This document shows, piece after piece, positions 37,198 to 46,356 of a stretch of DNA of 64,000 nucleotides (position 1 is the stretch's first letter; every line of letters begins with the position of its first letter). A model generated the notes under the pieces. The model had not been told where the DNA came from. It saw only the letters and a program-made list of their open reading frames with translations, and made no database searches. The DNA lies in NCBI RefSeq assembly GCF_002135315.1, contig NZ_NEGA01000010.1, positions 1-64,000 of the forward strand, given 5' to 3'. This DNA is from Acinetobacter sp. ANC 3903 (GTDB lineage: Bacteria > Pseudomonadota > Gammaproteobacteria > Pseudomonadales > Moraxellaceae). Position numbers and translations under genes: made by a program.

Positions 37198-38979
37198 TTA
37201 AGATTGAGCTGTAAAGTATTCCTCTGGTAACTGCATCACCACACCGGCACCGGCTTGAATACGTTGTACACGTGCTGCCAAGTCTGGTAAAACTTTAGCG
37301 ACATAGTACTGCGCCAACACCAGCTTGTTCTGGAAGAAAGCTTCAGCCTTCGGTTGAGCAGCCTGGCTAATACGCGCATACATATAAACAAAGCTGAGTA
37401 ATCCCACAACATGTAAGTAATCCACTGCCACGGCATTGGCAAAATCTGGCGCTGTTTTCGCCTGATTCACAATAAAGGCGGTAATGTCTTCGACTTGTGT
37501 ACAGACATCTAATACAGCGGATTTAATCGTCAATGCATCATCCAGACCTTGCGCAAATTCACGAATTTCTGCGATGTATTCAGCAACATATGCACCACCA
37601 CATTTGATGGTTTTACGGCCAATCAGGTCAATGGCCTGAACGCCGTTGGTGCCTTCGTAAATTTGTGAAATACGCAAGTCACGAATACACTGTTCCATGC
37701 CCCATTCACGAATATAACCATGACCACCAAACACCATTTGTGCTTCCAGGCTTGAATCAAGCGCCTTGTCGGTTAAATAAGCTTTTGCAATTGGGGTCAG
37801 CAATGCAACACGGTCATTGGCTTTACGCACGGCTTCAGCGTCGGTTGAGTATTTGGTAATGTCGAGCTGTTGACCTACATAGACCGCAAAGGCACGTGAT
37901 GCTTCGTTATTAGCACGTACATTCAATAACATACGGCGCACATCGCCATGTACCAAAATGGAATCGGCCGGTTTTTCTGGCGATTTTGCACCGGTTGCTG
38001 CACGGCCTTGCAGACGGTCAGTCGCATATTGCGCAGCATTCTGGTAAGCATATTCTGCTGCACCAATCCCTTGAATACCCATGGATAAACGTTCGTAGTT
38101 CATCATGACAAACATGGCTGCCAAGCCTTCATTTTCTTTACCAACGATATAACCTTTGGCACCGTCAAAGTTCATCACGCAAGTCGCAGATCCTTTGATC
38201 CCCATCTTGTGTTCGATCGAACCGGCTGCCACTGCATTACGCTCACCTACTGAACCATCCGCATTGACATGGAATTTCGGCACGATGAATAAGGAAATAC
38301 CGCGTGAGCCAGCTGGTGCATTCGGGGTTTTTGCCAGAACCAGATGGATGATATTTTCACACAGGTCGTGTTCACCGCTGGTAATAAAGATTTTGGTCCC
38401 GGTGATATTGAAAGAACCATCTTCATTCGGTTCAGCCTTGGTTTTGATCAGCCCGAGATCTGTACCAGAATGCGGTTCTGTCAGGCACATGGTACCCGAC
38501 CATTCACCAGTATAAAATTTAGGTAAATAAGTCTCTTTCTGTTCTTGAGAGGCACGGTCATTAATGGCCATACCGGCACCCACAGTCAATAAGGGGTACA
38601 ACATGAATGATGGGTTGGTACTCCAGATCATTTCATCAGCCAGTACCGTCAGCATTTTAGGCATACCCTGACCGCCCCATTCTTCAGGTGCACCAAGACC
38701 AACCCAGCCACCTTCGGCAAACTGTTTAAATGCTTGCTTAAATCCTTTAGGTGTGGTCACCACACCATTATTAAACTGTGCGCCGCCTTCTTCATCACTG
38801 CTGCGGTTTAAATCGAGGATGACGTTTTTAGAAAACTTTGCCATTTCCTCTAAAATCGCGTTAGCCGTTGCCATATCTAAATGAGCCAGATTTTCATTGC
38901 CCTTCCAGAATTCATCTGCCTTAAATACATCATTTAAAATAAATTCCATGTCTTTAAGGGGTGCGTTATAAATAGGCAT
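37198..38979 (-). CDS. Acyl-CoA dehydrogenase, long form with C-terminal extension
   Basis: 593-residue flavoprotein starting MPIYNAPLKDMEFILNDVF, typical of the long acyl-CoA dehydrogenases annotated as FadE-like or methylmercaptopropionyl-CoA dehydrogenase-like. CLTEPHSGTDLGLIKTKA and ITSGEHD mark FAD binding; MMNYERLSMGIQGIGAAEYAY and QIYEGTNGVQAIDLIGRK the catalytic half; a helical C-terminal domain of about 120 residues follows. The substrate is unknown, probably medium- to long-chain. It is first gene of a leftward set with thiolase and CoA-transferase, suggesting a fatty-acid degradation module. Confidence 0.85.
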   Translation of the reverse strand: MPIYNAPLKDMEFILNDVFKADEFWKGNENLAHLDMATANAILEEMAKFSKNVILDLNRSSDEEGGAQFNNGVVTTPKGFKQAFKQFAEGGWVGLGAPEEWGGQGMPKMLTVLADEMIWSTNPSFMLYPLLTVGAGMAINDRASQEQKETYLPKFYTGEWSGTMCLTEPHSGTDLGLIKTKAEPNEDGSFNITGTKIFITSGEHDLCENIIHLVLAKTPNAPAGSRGISLFIVPKFHVNADGSVGERNAVAAGSIEHKMGIKGSATCVMNFDGAKGYIVGKENEGLAAMFVMMNYERLSMGIQGIGAAEYAYQNAAQYATDRLQGRAATGAKSPEKPADSILVHGDVRRMLLNVRANNEASRAFAVYVGQQLDITKYSTDAEAVRKANDRVALLTPIAKAYLTDKALDSSLEAQMVFGGHGYIREWGMEQCIRDLRISQIYEGTNGVQAIDLIGRKTIKCGGAYVAEYIAEIREFAQGLDDALTIKSAVLDVCTQVEDITAFIVNQAKTAPDFANAVAVDYLHVVGLLSFVYMYARISQAAQPKAEAFFQNKLVLAQYYVAKVLPDLAARVQRIQAGAGVVMQLPEEYFTAQS

Positions 38980-39584
38980 ATTGCTTTCCTTGTGTGAAGA
39001 CTTCGCATCAAAATATTGAAGTGCTTTTTAAAATTTTTAGGAACCTATACTGAAATTACGGGTTTATTCCAACGAACATCTATCCAAATAAAATCGGAGC
39101 ATTCACGCGGTTTTCAACATTCATGAGGAGAAATGCATGGTGCGAAAAACCTGGGTTGAATGCTTTGTCCATCAGCTTGAGTATTAAGCATATCTTCATA
39201 ATTTTATCATCACGCTTATGAATAACGAATAAATCATGGTTTCTGTAAATCACTTTCAACTGAAGGTTTTATCCTCAAGTGAAAACTCAAATGTACGAAT
39301 GGAATACTGTTCAATCAGCATACCTGCGCTTTGCATTTTATGGGTTAATCCCTTTTGGCAACGCAAAAAGACAATAAAATAATTACGCTGCAATTGGAAT
39401 TTTATTGATGATTATTGACCTCAATGGTTCTCATTCATTGACTTTTATTTTGTGCTATGCCTTTGAGAATATGAATTAAATTACACAGTAATTTGCTACT
39501 CACATCAGACATTAGTTGAGTTGCCATATTTATTTTATCGGTATATGTTGAATTGGCTTTTTATGTCTTTCCGGGACTTATGTG
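38980..39584. other. Intergenic region between acyl-CoA dehydrogenase and TetR genes
   Basis: About 600 bp between divergent genes, presumably carrying both promoters. A mini-ORF at 39137-39187 (16 residues, MVRKTWVECFVHQLEY) follows GAGGAG at 39125-39130 with good spacing, but it has no known relatives I can recall. No RNA gene or IS remnant was recognised. Confidence 0.4.
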
Positions 39585-40184
39585 ATGAATACCGTACGCC
39601 AACAAAATTTTCTACTCCGTAAAGAGAAAATTTTAGCCATGGCAGAAACCCTGTTGCTGGATAATCATCAAGATATTACCCTCGCAGAACTTGCTTTTGA
39701 ACTAGATATTGCCAAAGGCACCATTTACAAGCATTTTAAAAGCAAGAATCAGCTCTATTTAGAACTCATCATCTTAAATGAAAAACGACTATTAGAAATT
39801 TCAAAAAAATATAAAAATAATATTAAAACTTATGTATCACAGTACATGCTCTATAACATGTTAAATTCCAACCGGACCATTTTATTGCATGTGATTGAAG
39901 AACGATTAACCAACAATGAGCGTAAACTGAAAGAATTATTTGAAGAATTATATCTAGTACGTGAAGAACGGATTATTGAAATTAAGGACATGACCGATGA
40001 ATATCTGAAATCCTTTAATAGTGCCATGTCGATTCGCGATTATTTATCCTATATCTGGACCGTCACTTACGGCGCTTCCTTATTGCTCAATTCAACCCAT
40101 TACCAGAAATCGATTGGTTCACGTGAACGCCTGATTAAACTGTATATCAACCAGGCCTTAATGACGCCAGATAAAATTTCTTAA
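39585..40184 (+). CDS. TetR-family regulator
   Basis: 199-residue protein. The HTH lies in KILAMAETLLLDNHQDITLAEL then AFELDIAKGTIYKHFKSKNQLY near residues 18-62, a clear TetR N-terminus. The ligand domain is helix-rich and lysine/leucine rich without recognisable ligand motifs. ATG 39585 is preferred over GTG 39582; the Shine-Dalgarno is weak. It is divergent from the acyl-CoA dehydrogenase, so regulation of that fatty-acid block is a reasonable guess, and convergent to a LysR gene 24 bp away. Confidence 0.8.
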   Translation: MNTVRQQNFLLRKEKILAMAETLLLDNHQDITLAELAFELDIAKGTIYKHFKSKNQLYLELIILNEKRLLEISKKYKNNIKTYVSQYMLYNMLNSNRTILLHVIEERLTNNERKLKELFEELYLVREERIIEIKDMTDEYLKSFNSAMSIRDYLSYIWTVTYGASLLLNSTHYQKSIGSRERLIKLYINQALMTPDKIS

Positions 40185-40208
40185 GTCCATCCAGCTTATA
40201 TGATTCAG

Positions 40209-41144
40209 TTATGGATGAATGACTTTATGTACTGAATCTTCTATATCATTCATTTGACTAAATAATTCATAACACATCTGCCTCAACCACTGATGGCTGG
40301 TTTTATGATGGCAGGACATATGCCAATACTGCTTGACCGCATAGGTGGGAAAGGTAATCGGTGCATCAAAAATCTGTAGATTGCCGCGCGACAATAATAC
40401 TTCACTTAAATAATAAGGCACGGTGGCAATCGCATCGGTTTCCTGCACCACCAGCCCCACCCCTAAATAACTGGGCAGTCGCATTAAAAAATTACGCTTG
40501 AGTTCTAAATTTAACAGCTCGTTCTCAATATGGTAATGCCCCATCCCGGCATCAATATCAATATGGGTTTCGGCAATATATTGTTCGGTGCTTAAACTAT
40601 TTTCACTGAGCCTTGGATGGTTTTTGGATGCAATCACCACATAATACTGCTCAAACAGTTTTTGCTGATAAAAACCGTTTTCCAGATTGGGTAGAAAACC
40701 AATCGCCAGATCAATTTCACCATTGGCCATTTGATAACTGGTTTCAGAAGTAATGGGACGAACATTTAAACGGATATGTGAAGCATGCTGTTTTAAATAC
40801 TGCGAAATTTTAGGCAATAATACCAAATGCGACACATCGGTCATGGCTATGGTAAATTTTTGCTGTGAAGTAGTCTGGTCAAAATCCACGGTGAAATTAT
40901 TAATAACTTCGACTTTACTTAAAGCTTCACTGACCAGTGGAAACAGCTGTTTTGACAGTTCAGTCGGCACCATTTCATTGCCAATTCTGAGAAAAAGCGG
41001 GTCATTATAATGCTGGCGGATTTTATTCAAAATATTACTGACTGTGGGCTGGCTCATGGCCAAATATTCAGCCGCGACAGAAACACTTTTATATTTATAA
41101 ATATAAAGAAAAACACTGAGTAATTTACAGTCGAGCTCAAACAC
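40209..41144 (-). CDS. LysR-family regulator (NahR/PcpR-like branch)
   Basis: 311 aa. The N-terminal HTH with LLSVFLYIYKYKSVSVAAEYL, then MSQPTVSNILNKIR and DPLFLRIGNEMVPTELS, is the pattern of the NodD/NahR/PcpR branch of LysR proteins. The effector domain spans about 90-300. GTG 41144 is the only suitable start; AGGG lies ten bases upstream. Target genes are not evident: neighbours are a convergent TetR gene and cysK. The upstream 290 bp contain a hairpin with arms AGGCAG and CTGCCT (41176-41195). Confidence 0.78.
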   Translation of the reverse strand: MFELDCKLLSVFLYIYKYKSVSVAAEYLAMSQPTVSNILNKIRQHYNDPLFLRIGNEMVPTELSKQLFPLVSEALSKVEVINNFTVDFDQTTSQQKFTIAMTDVSHLVLLPKISQYLKQHASHIRLNVRPITSETSYQMANGEIDLAIGFLPNLENGFYQQKLFEQYYVVIASKNHPRLSENSLSTEQYIAETHIDIDAGMGHYHIENELLNLELKRNFLMRLPSYLGVGLVVQETDAIATVPYYLSEVLLSRGNLQIFDAPITFPTYAVKQYWHMSCHHKTSHQWLRQMCYELFSQMNDIEDSVHKVIHP

Positions 41145-41434
41145 CGATTCAAATCCCTAAATCTTCTATTGGTAGAGGCAGTACATCTTCTGCCTTTTTA
41201 GTGCTATTTCCAATGTCCATTTATACCGAAATAGCATGCCATGCGTATAAACTGCCTGAAGCTTATAAAATAAATTCTATCAGTAAAAATCAAAATAACA
41301 TAAAAGACTTCTTTCACTATTGTTGATACCCTCTTTATTTTTCTCCCTGAGCAGAATTGAAATGTATTTCAAGTCTGCGTAAGAGAGATAAAAGGGATGG
41401 ATGAAAAAAGTCTAAAGAAACAAATCACTCAAAC
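41145..41434. other. Region upstream of the LysR gene
   Basis: 290 bp with the leftward LysR promoter. The only structure seen is a 6-bp stem AGGCAG/CTGCCT (41176-41181, 41190-41195) followed on the plus strand by TTTTT. No coding remnant was recognised. Confidence 0.4.
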
Positions 41435-41475
41435 GGTTTGACTTAAACCTGAACCTCTCAAATTTAAGTCAAACC
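41435..41475 (-). terminator. Terminator of cysK
   Basis: GGTTTGACTTAAA (41435-41447) and TTTAAGTCAAACC (41463-41475) form a perfect 13-bp stem with a 15-nt loop, 15 bp beyond the cysK stop. The following minus-strand tract is only moderately T-rich. Confidence 0.75.
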
Positions 41476-41490
41476 TTAACGTGTGAGCAA

Positions 41491-42489
41491 TTAGTCTGCT
41501 GAAATATCTTCAAACAATACCGAAGACAAATAGCGTTCACCGGCATCCGGTAAAATCACCACGATGGTTTTACCGGCATTTTCAGGACGGGCTGCCAATT
41601 GAGCTGCTGCTGCCATGGCTGCACCACTTGAAATCCCCACTAAAATACCGTCATGGGTGGCAGTTCTACGTGCCCATTCAATGGCTTGTGCACTTTCAAT
41701 GGCAATCACTTCATCCACCAGATCCAGATCCAGGTTTTTAGGAATAAAGTTGGCACCAATGCCTTGAATTTTGTGTGGTCCCGGCGTCAATGGCTCGCCG
41801 CGTTTCGCCTGGCCAATAATCGGCGATTCCGCAGGTTCAACAGCAACGGAATAAAGCGGCTGGTTTTTCACCTGCTCAAAATAACGTGAAATACCGGAAA
41901 TCGTACCACCCGTACCTACGCCAGACACCAAAATATCGACCTTTCCGCCAGTAGCTTCCCAGATTTCCGGACCTGTGGTTTGTTCATGGATTTTCGGGTT
42001 GGCCGGATTTTCAAACTGCTGCGGTAAAAAATACACATCCGGTTGTTCAGTCGCTAAACGTACCGCTTCATCCACCGCACCTTTCATGCCTTTAGCCGGT
42101 TCGGTCAACACCAGATTTGCACCAAAAGCCTTCAATACCTTACGGCGTTCAACACTCATGCTAGCCGGCATGGTTAAGGTAATCTCATAACCTTTGGCAG
42201 CCGCAACAAAGGCTAGTGCAATCCCAGTATTGCCACTGGTTGGCTCGACAATGTGCATGCCGGGTTTAAGCAAACCTTTTTCTTCAGCATCTGCAATTAA
42301 AGCAGCACCCACACGGCATTTTACCGAAAATGCAGGATTACGGCCTTCTACTTTTGCCAATACTGTTGCTGCTGATGAAATAGCACGATTGATGCGAATT
42401 AACGGCGTGTTACCAATCGCTTCAGCATTATCGCTATAAACCGCTATACCTAAATTCTTCGGTGTTGGAAAAGCAGAATCAGTACTCAT
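41491..42489 (-). CDS. cysK: Cysteine synthase (O-acetylserine sulfhydrylase)
   Basis: PLP enzyme of fold type II, 332 aa, making cysteine from O-acetylserine and sulfide. IGNTPLIRI is at residues 25-33, the PLP lysine is K57 in NPAFSVKCR, the substrate loop is [11 protein letters not shown] near 82-92, and the phosphate-binding loop is [10 protein letters not shown] near 190. AAGGAG precedes ATG 42489. The start [10 protein letters not shown] has a short extension relative to E. coli CysK. It is divergent from plsB across 267 bp. Confidence 0.93.
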   Translation of the reverse strand: MSTDSAFPTPKNLGIAVYSDNAEAIGNTPLIRINRAISSAATVLAKVEGRNPAFSVKCRVGAALIADAEEKGLLKPGMHIVEPTSGNTGIALAFVAAAKGYEITLTMPASMSVERRKVLKAFGANLVLTEPAKGMKGAVDEAVRLATEQPDVYFLPQQFENPANPKIHEQTTGPEIWEATGGKVDILVSGVGTGGTISGISRYFEQVKNQPLYSVAVEPAESPIIGQAKRGEPLTPGPHKIQGIGANFIPKNLDLDLVDEVIAIESAQAIEWARRTATHDGILVGISSGAAMAAAAQLAARPENAGKTIVVILPDAGERYLSSVLFEDISAD

Positions 42490-42756
42490 TTGAACTCCTT
42501 GAGCTGTCTTTTGATTTTAAAGTCATGGCTTCATCATAAGCCATTTAGACTGTTAAGATAAGTTTTTCTATGCCTTGTCTTATAATACTTAGGTGTATTT
42601 TTAAGATTAAAAGTCAAGATTTTTTAAACAAATACGCCGCTATTTTTAATCAAATCGTTACAACTTAAATGACTTATTTGTCATCAATAAGATTTGTATT
42701 TATTCATGCAATTGCACACAATATCCAGCAAATGAAAAACAGATTTAGGGAATCAA

Positions 42757-45258
42757 ATGTCTAATAAGGGTTATAGTCGGTTCTATCGTCAATTTACGCA
42801 GAAAATTCTAGATAAAATCGTGACTCCTCAAGTCTTAGGCAATACTGAAGAATTAAAAAAAACCATACAAGATCAAACAGATAAAAAAATCATTTGCTAT
42901 GTATTACAAGATGCCTCACTTAGCAATACGGTTTTAATTGATACCGAAGCAAAAGCCCGTCAGCTGCCTTCCGTGTTTGCACCTTTGAGCATTCATGAAT
43001 ATCAGGAAGATGATTCTATTCTGGCCTTAAATGTACCGAACTCAACCCATGAGGCCTATCATTATTCAGCGAAATTGATTCGCCTGATTGAAGCCCTGGA
43101 AAAATATCCCGAATACGATATTGAACTGGTTCCAGTCACAGTATTATGGGGACGCTCACCTGCCTATGAAGATTCCTGGTTTAAAGCTTTATTTGCTGAT
43201 GCCTGGGCAACGCCTTCCAAATTAAAACAGGCCTTGAATATTTCTTTATATAGCCGTGAAAATTACATTGAATTTCACAAACCGATTTCACTTAAATTGG
43301 CTATAGAACAATCCAAGATTGAATATCCCAATTTTTCTCCGGCACATTCTGTGGTGAAGGAACTCAATAGCAATTTTAATAAATACAAAGAAGCCATTTT
43401 AGGCCCCGACTTATCTGACCGCCGTAATCTCATTAACAAGTTAATGAAAACCGAAACAGTGCAAGATGCGATTCGTAAAGAAAGCATTGATAACAAAATC
43501 AGCATGTTTGAGGCGGAAAACCGTGCCAAGGGCTATTTAACCGAAGTGGTTTCGGACTTTTCCTATTCCACCCTGCGTTTTGCCGAACTGGCACTGACCA
43601 AACTCTGGACGCAACTTTACGATGGTATTGAGGTGCATAATTTCGATACCGTGCGGGAATTGGCCAAAGAGTATGAAATTGTCTATACCCCTTGCCACCG
43701 CAGTCATATCGACTATTTACTGCTTTCTTATGTGATTTTTAACCGTGGCTTGATGGTTCCGCATATTGCCGCCGGCATTAACCTTAACTTGCCCGTAGTC
43801 GGTCAAATCATGCGTGGTGCTGGCGCTTATTTTATCCGTCGTACCTTCAGCGGCAATGAACTCTATACTTCTGTGTTTAAAGAATATTTACACAGCCTGT
43901 TATCTCGCAATACGCCTTTGGAATACTTTATTGAAGGTGGACGCTCCCGTACCGGCCTGCTGTTACCGCCGAAAAAAGGCATGCTGTCGATGACGATACA
44001 AAGTCATTTACGGGGTGCAAGCAAGCCAATTGCCTTTATTCCAACCTATTTTGGTTATGAAAAACTGATTGAAGGCACCTCTTATTTAAATGAACTGAAT
44101 GGCAAGCCCAAAGAAGCCGAATCGATCTGGGGCATCTTGAGTTCAGTGCGTAAAATTGAAAAAGTCTTTGGACAGGTACACGTCAATTTTGGTGAACCGG
44201 TGTTTCTGGATCAGGTTTTGGCTGAGCATCAGGCCAAGCAAATTAAACTCAATATTCATGATGAATTGCCCCAACCGGTCATTCAAACGGTCAATCAGGT
44301 GGCCAATTCAATTCAGGAAAATATTAATAAAGCAGTAGTGATTAATCCTATTTCTTTAATTTCACTTATTTTGCTTAATGCAGATGATCATGCTTTAAGC
44401 GAAAAGCATTTAATTGCACAGATTAGCCAGTATCGTGATTTATTAAAAATGACTCAATATGATTCGCGAATGATAATGAGCGAATTATCCAGCGCTGAAA
44501 TGATTCAATATGCTGAAAAATTAAAACAAGTTGAAACAGTTAACCAAAATAATGAAAAATGGGTACAAGTTGCTGAAAGTCAAAAAATTCTGTTAAGTTA
44601 TTTTAGCAACAATATTTTGCATTGTTTTATTCTACCGGCATTAATTGCCATGCTCATTCATTCCTATAAAAAAATCTCCACCCATTATTTAAGCGATACC
44701 CTTAAAAATATCTATCCTTATTTTAAGGAAGAATTTTTCTTAAAATGGTCTATGGATGAATTAGAAAAAGAAATAGTATTAATTATAGACAAATTAGAGC
44801 ATTTAGGCTGGATTGTTCGTCAGGATACTACCCTTTCTATTCCAGTCGATGAACAAATGCAAAAGCAGCTTTTAACTTTGGCGCATTTGTCTGCTTCTAG
44901 CCTGAATAACATGAGCATGATTGCTGCATTGCTGCAGCAGTATGCTCCGCTGCAAGCGCTTAGCCTTAAAGAACTGGAGAAGATGGGTAAAGCAGTACTG
45001 AACAAACTGTCGCAAACGAAAAAGATTCAGGCAGGATATTACTTTGACAGTGCAACTTTAAAAAGCTTTATTGCTATTCTTAAACACAATGGATTACTCA
45101 GCATTCAAGAAGACCGTTTTATTATCAGCGATGATTTTGAAGAAAAAATATCCGCTATTTTTAATTGGTATAATCCGGAAACACAGCAAGCTATTATTGA
45201 AGCCCTGCAATTTAATGAAAAGGAATTAAAAGGATTTAAACAGTCCAAGAAAATATAA
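42757..45258 (+). CDS. plsB: Glycerol-3-phosphate 1-O-acyltransferase
   Basis: 833-residue inner-membrane acyltransferase starting phospholipid synthesis by acylating sn-glycerol-3-phosphate. The catalytic HX4D box is His314-Asp319 in CHRSHIDYLL, followed by GAGAYFIRR, YFIEGGRSRTG and IPTYFGYEKLIEG (blocks II-IV). Length agrees with PlsB of gammaproteobacteria. AGGGAA precedes ATG 42757. It is a single gene with its own terminator. Confidence 0.94.
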   Translation: MSNKGYSRFYRQFTQKILDKIVTPQVLGNTEELKKTIQDQTDKKIICYVLQDASLSNTVLIDTEAKARQLPSVFAPLSIHEYQEDDSILALNVPNSTHEAYHYSAKLIRLIEALEKYPEYDIELVPVTVLWGRSPAYEDSWFKALFADAWATPSKLKQALNISLYSRENYIEFHKPISLKLAIEQSKIEYPNFSPAHSVVKELNSNFNKYKEAILGPDLSDRRNLINKLMKTETVQDAIRKESIDNKISMFEAENRAKGYLTEVVSDFSYSTLRFAELALTKLWTQLYDGIEVHNFDTVRELAKEYEIVYTPCHRSHIDYLLLSYVIFNRGLMVPHIAAGINLNLPVVGQIMRGAGAYFIRRTFSGNELYTSVFKEYLHSLLSRNTPLEYFIEGGRSRTGLLLPPKKGMLSMTIQSHLRGASKPIAFIPTYFGYEKLIEGTSYLNELNGKPKEAESIWGILSSVRKIEKVFGQVHVNFGEPVFLDQVLAEHQAKQIKLNIHDELPQPVIQTVNQVANSIQENINKAVVINPISLISLILLNADDHALSEKHLIAQISQYRDLLKMTQYDSRMIMSELSSAEMIQYAEKLKQVETVNQNNEKWVQVAESQKILLSYFSNNILHCFILPALIAMLIHSYKKISTHYLSDTLKNIYPYFKEEFFLKWSMDELEKEIVLIIDKLEHLGWIVRQDTTLSIPVDEQMQKQLLTLAHLSASSLNNMSMIAALLQQYAPLQALSLKELEKMGKAVLNKLSQTKKIQAGYYFDSATLKSFIAILKHNGLLSIQEDRFIISDDFEEKISAIFNWYNPETQQAIIEALQFNEKELKGFKQSKKI

Positions 45259-45290
45259 TCAGCATTTCCCACCCATACTCGCACCAAGAT

Positions 45291-45325
45291 AAGGCATTTA
45301 ATAAAAATTAAATGCCTTGTTTTAT
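45291..45325 (+). terminator. Terminator of plsB
   Basis: AAGGCATTTAAT (45291-45302) and ATTAAATGCCTT (45307-45318) form a perfect 12-bp stem with a 4-nt loop, followed by GTTTTATT. Confidence 0.9.
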
Positions 45326-45379
45326 TTATATAAGAATATCTGATAATTACTTTCATTAAAAACCATTGAAATGGCATTT

Positions 45380-45413
45380 TATATAATGTATTGGATTATT
45401 CAGGCATTATATA
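45380..45413. promoter_or_regulatory. Candidate operator upstream of the ArsR-type gene
   Basis: TATATAATG (45380-45388) and CATTATATA (45405-45413) are perfect 9-bp inverted arms with a 16-bp spacer, 38 bp before the ArsR ATG. Its position suits autorepression; the AT-rich sequence also resembles promoter -10 elements. Confidence 0.45.
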
Positions 45414-45450
45414 CTGCGTACATTACTGATGTGTAGTATGGAAATGCTGT

Positions 45451-45768
45451 ATGAATACCGATCTTGAAATTGCTTCTATGCATGATGCTATTGATACCGT
45501 GGTCACGGTATTAAAATCATTAGCCAATCCAGATCGTTTACTTATTTTATGTTATCTCGCAAAACAAGAATTGAATGTTTCACAAATAGAAGAACTGACT
45601 CAAATTAATCAGCCCACCTTATCCCAGCAGCTGATGATGTTACGTAAAAGTGATGTGGTGAGCACGCGTCGTGACGGCAAACAGATTTTTTATTCCATTA
45701 AAGATCAAAAACTGGTTCAGGTACTGAATACCCTATATCAACTGTATTGTCCTAAAAATCTAATTTAA
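45451..45768 (+). CDS. ArsR-family regulator with BigR/SqrR-like cysteine pair
   Basis: 105-residue winged-helix repressor: LANPDRLLILCYLAKQELNVSQIEEL then QPTLSQQLMMLRKSDVVSTRRDGKQIFYSI, close to the BigR/YgaV/SqrR group. Its only two cysteines are Cys34 and Cys100, 66 residues apart, the spacing I recall for the persulfide-sensing pair in SqrR (41/107) and BigR (42/108). It therefore probably senses reactive sulfur rather than metals. No sulfide oxidation gene is adjacent; downstream lies a dead transposase fragment. The upstream inverted repeat may be its operator. Confidence 0.8.
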   Translation: MNTDLEIASMHDAIDTVVTVLKSLANPDRLLILCYLAKQELNVSQIEELTQINQPTLSQQLMMLRKSDVVSTRRDGKQIFYSIKDQKLVQVLNTLYQLYCPKNLI

Positions 45769-45816
45769 TCATACTTATAAAAGAAAATTGGGAAGATATT
45801 AAAATCTTTTGACATT

Positions 45817-45938
45817 TCATAGTGATAACCAGATAAAGATACAAGCTAAGACAACAGTACTTTTATAGTTTTGCTTTAGCTTGTCATATTGGGTTGCAAC
45901 AGCTCAAACTGTTTTAATCTTGCAAATGCATTTCCCCC
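45817..45938 (-). pseudogene. IS5-family transposase C-terminal remnant
   Basis: On the minus strand one frame reads GNAFARLKQFEL and a shifted frame reads VATQYDKLKQNYKSTVVLAC then IFIWLSL and stop (45819-45817). This is the familiar C-terminus of IS5-type transposases (ENAFARLKQF..ATRYDKL), broken by a frameshift and lacking everything upstream. It is a fossil insertion next to the ArsR gene. Confidence 0.75.
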
Positions 45939-45951
45939 TAAATATCTGATT

Positions 45952-46143
45952 TTATATAAATACCCCTCTATCTGGATAGGACTTTATTTTATATTCAATT
46001 TCTTTGCAATATTGACTATTCCCGTTTAAAAATAAGTACAGATTTTTCATGGCTCTGAACAGAACGCCTGGTACAGTAGGTTTGTTTTCCGGTTTTAAGA
46101 AGGTCAGATCGCTTTTGTTTTTTAAAAATAGTTCTACTTTCAT
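45952..46143 (-). CDS. Doubtful small hypothetical ORF
   Basis: A 63-codon frame from ATG 46143 (MKVELFLKNKSDLTFLKPEN, ending YPDRGVFI). It has no recognisable family or clear ribosome binding site and lies beside the IS5 fossil, so it may be a chance frame or debris of the same insertion. Confidence 0.25.
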   Translation of the reverse strand: MKVELFLKNKSDLTFLKPENKPTVPGVLFRAMKNLYLFLNGNSQYCKEIEYKIKSYPDRGVFI

Positions 46144-46356
46144 GGCTATTATCTTTAGAGAAATGACTATTGATGCAAGTTGTTTAAGTCAATGCTTGAT
46201 ATCCATTAAGATTTTCAAATAATTATATGTAAGGAGAATCACATTTTTGTTATATTGTTTATACAAAATTAATAATCAGTATATCGATCTGATTTAAAGA
46301 TTTTTGATTGAGAATCTATTAAAAATACGCGATACAATTTAAGGAGGGGATGCGAT

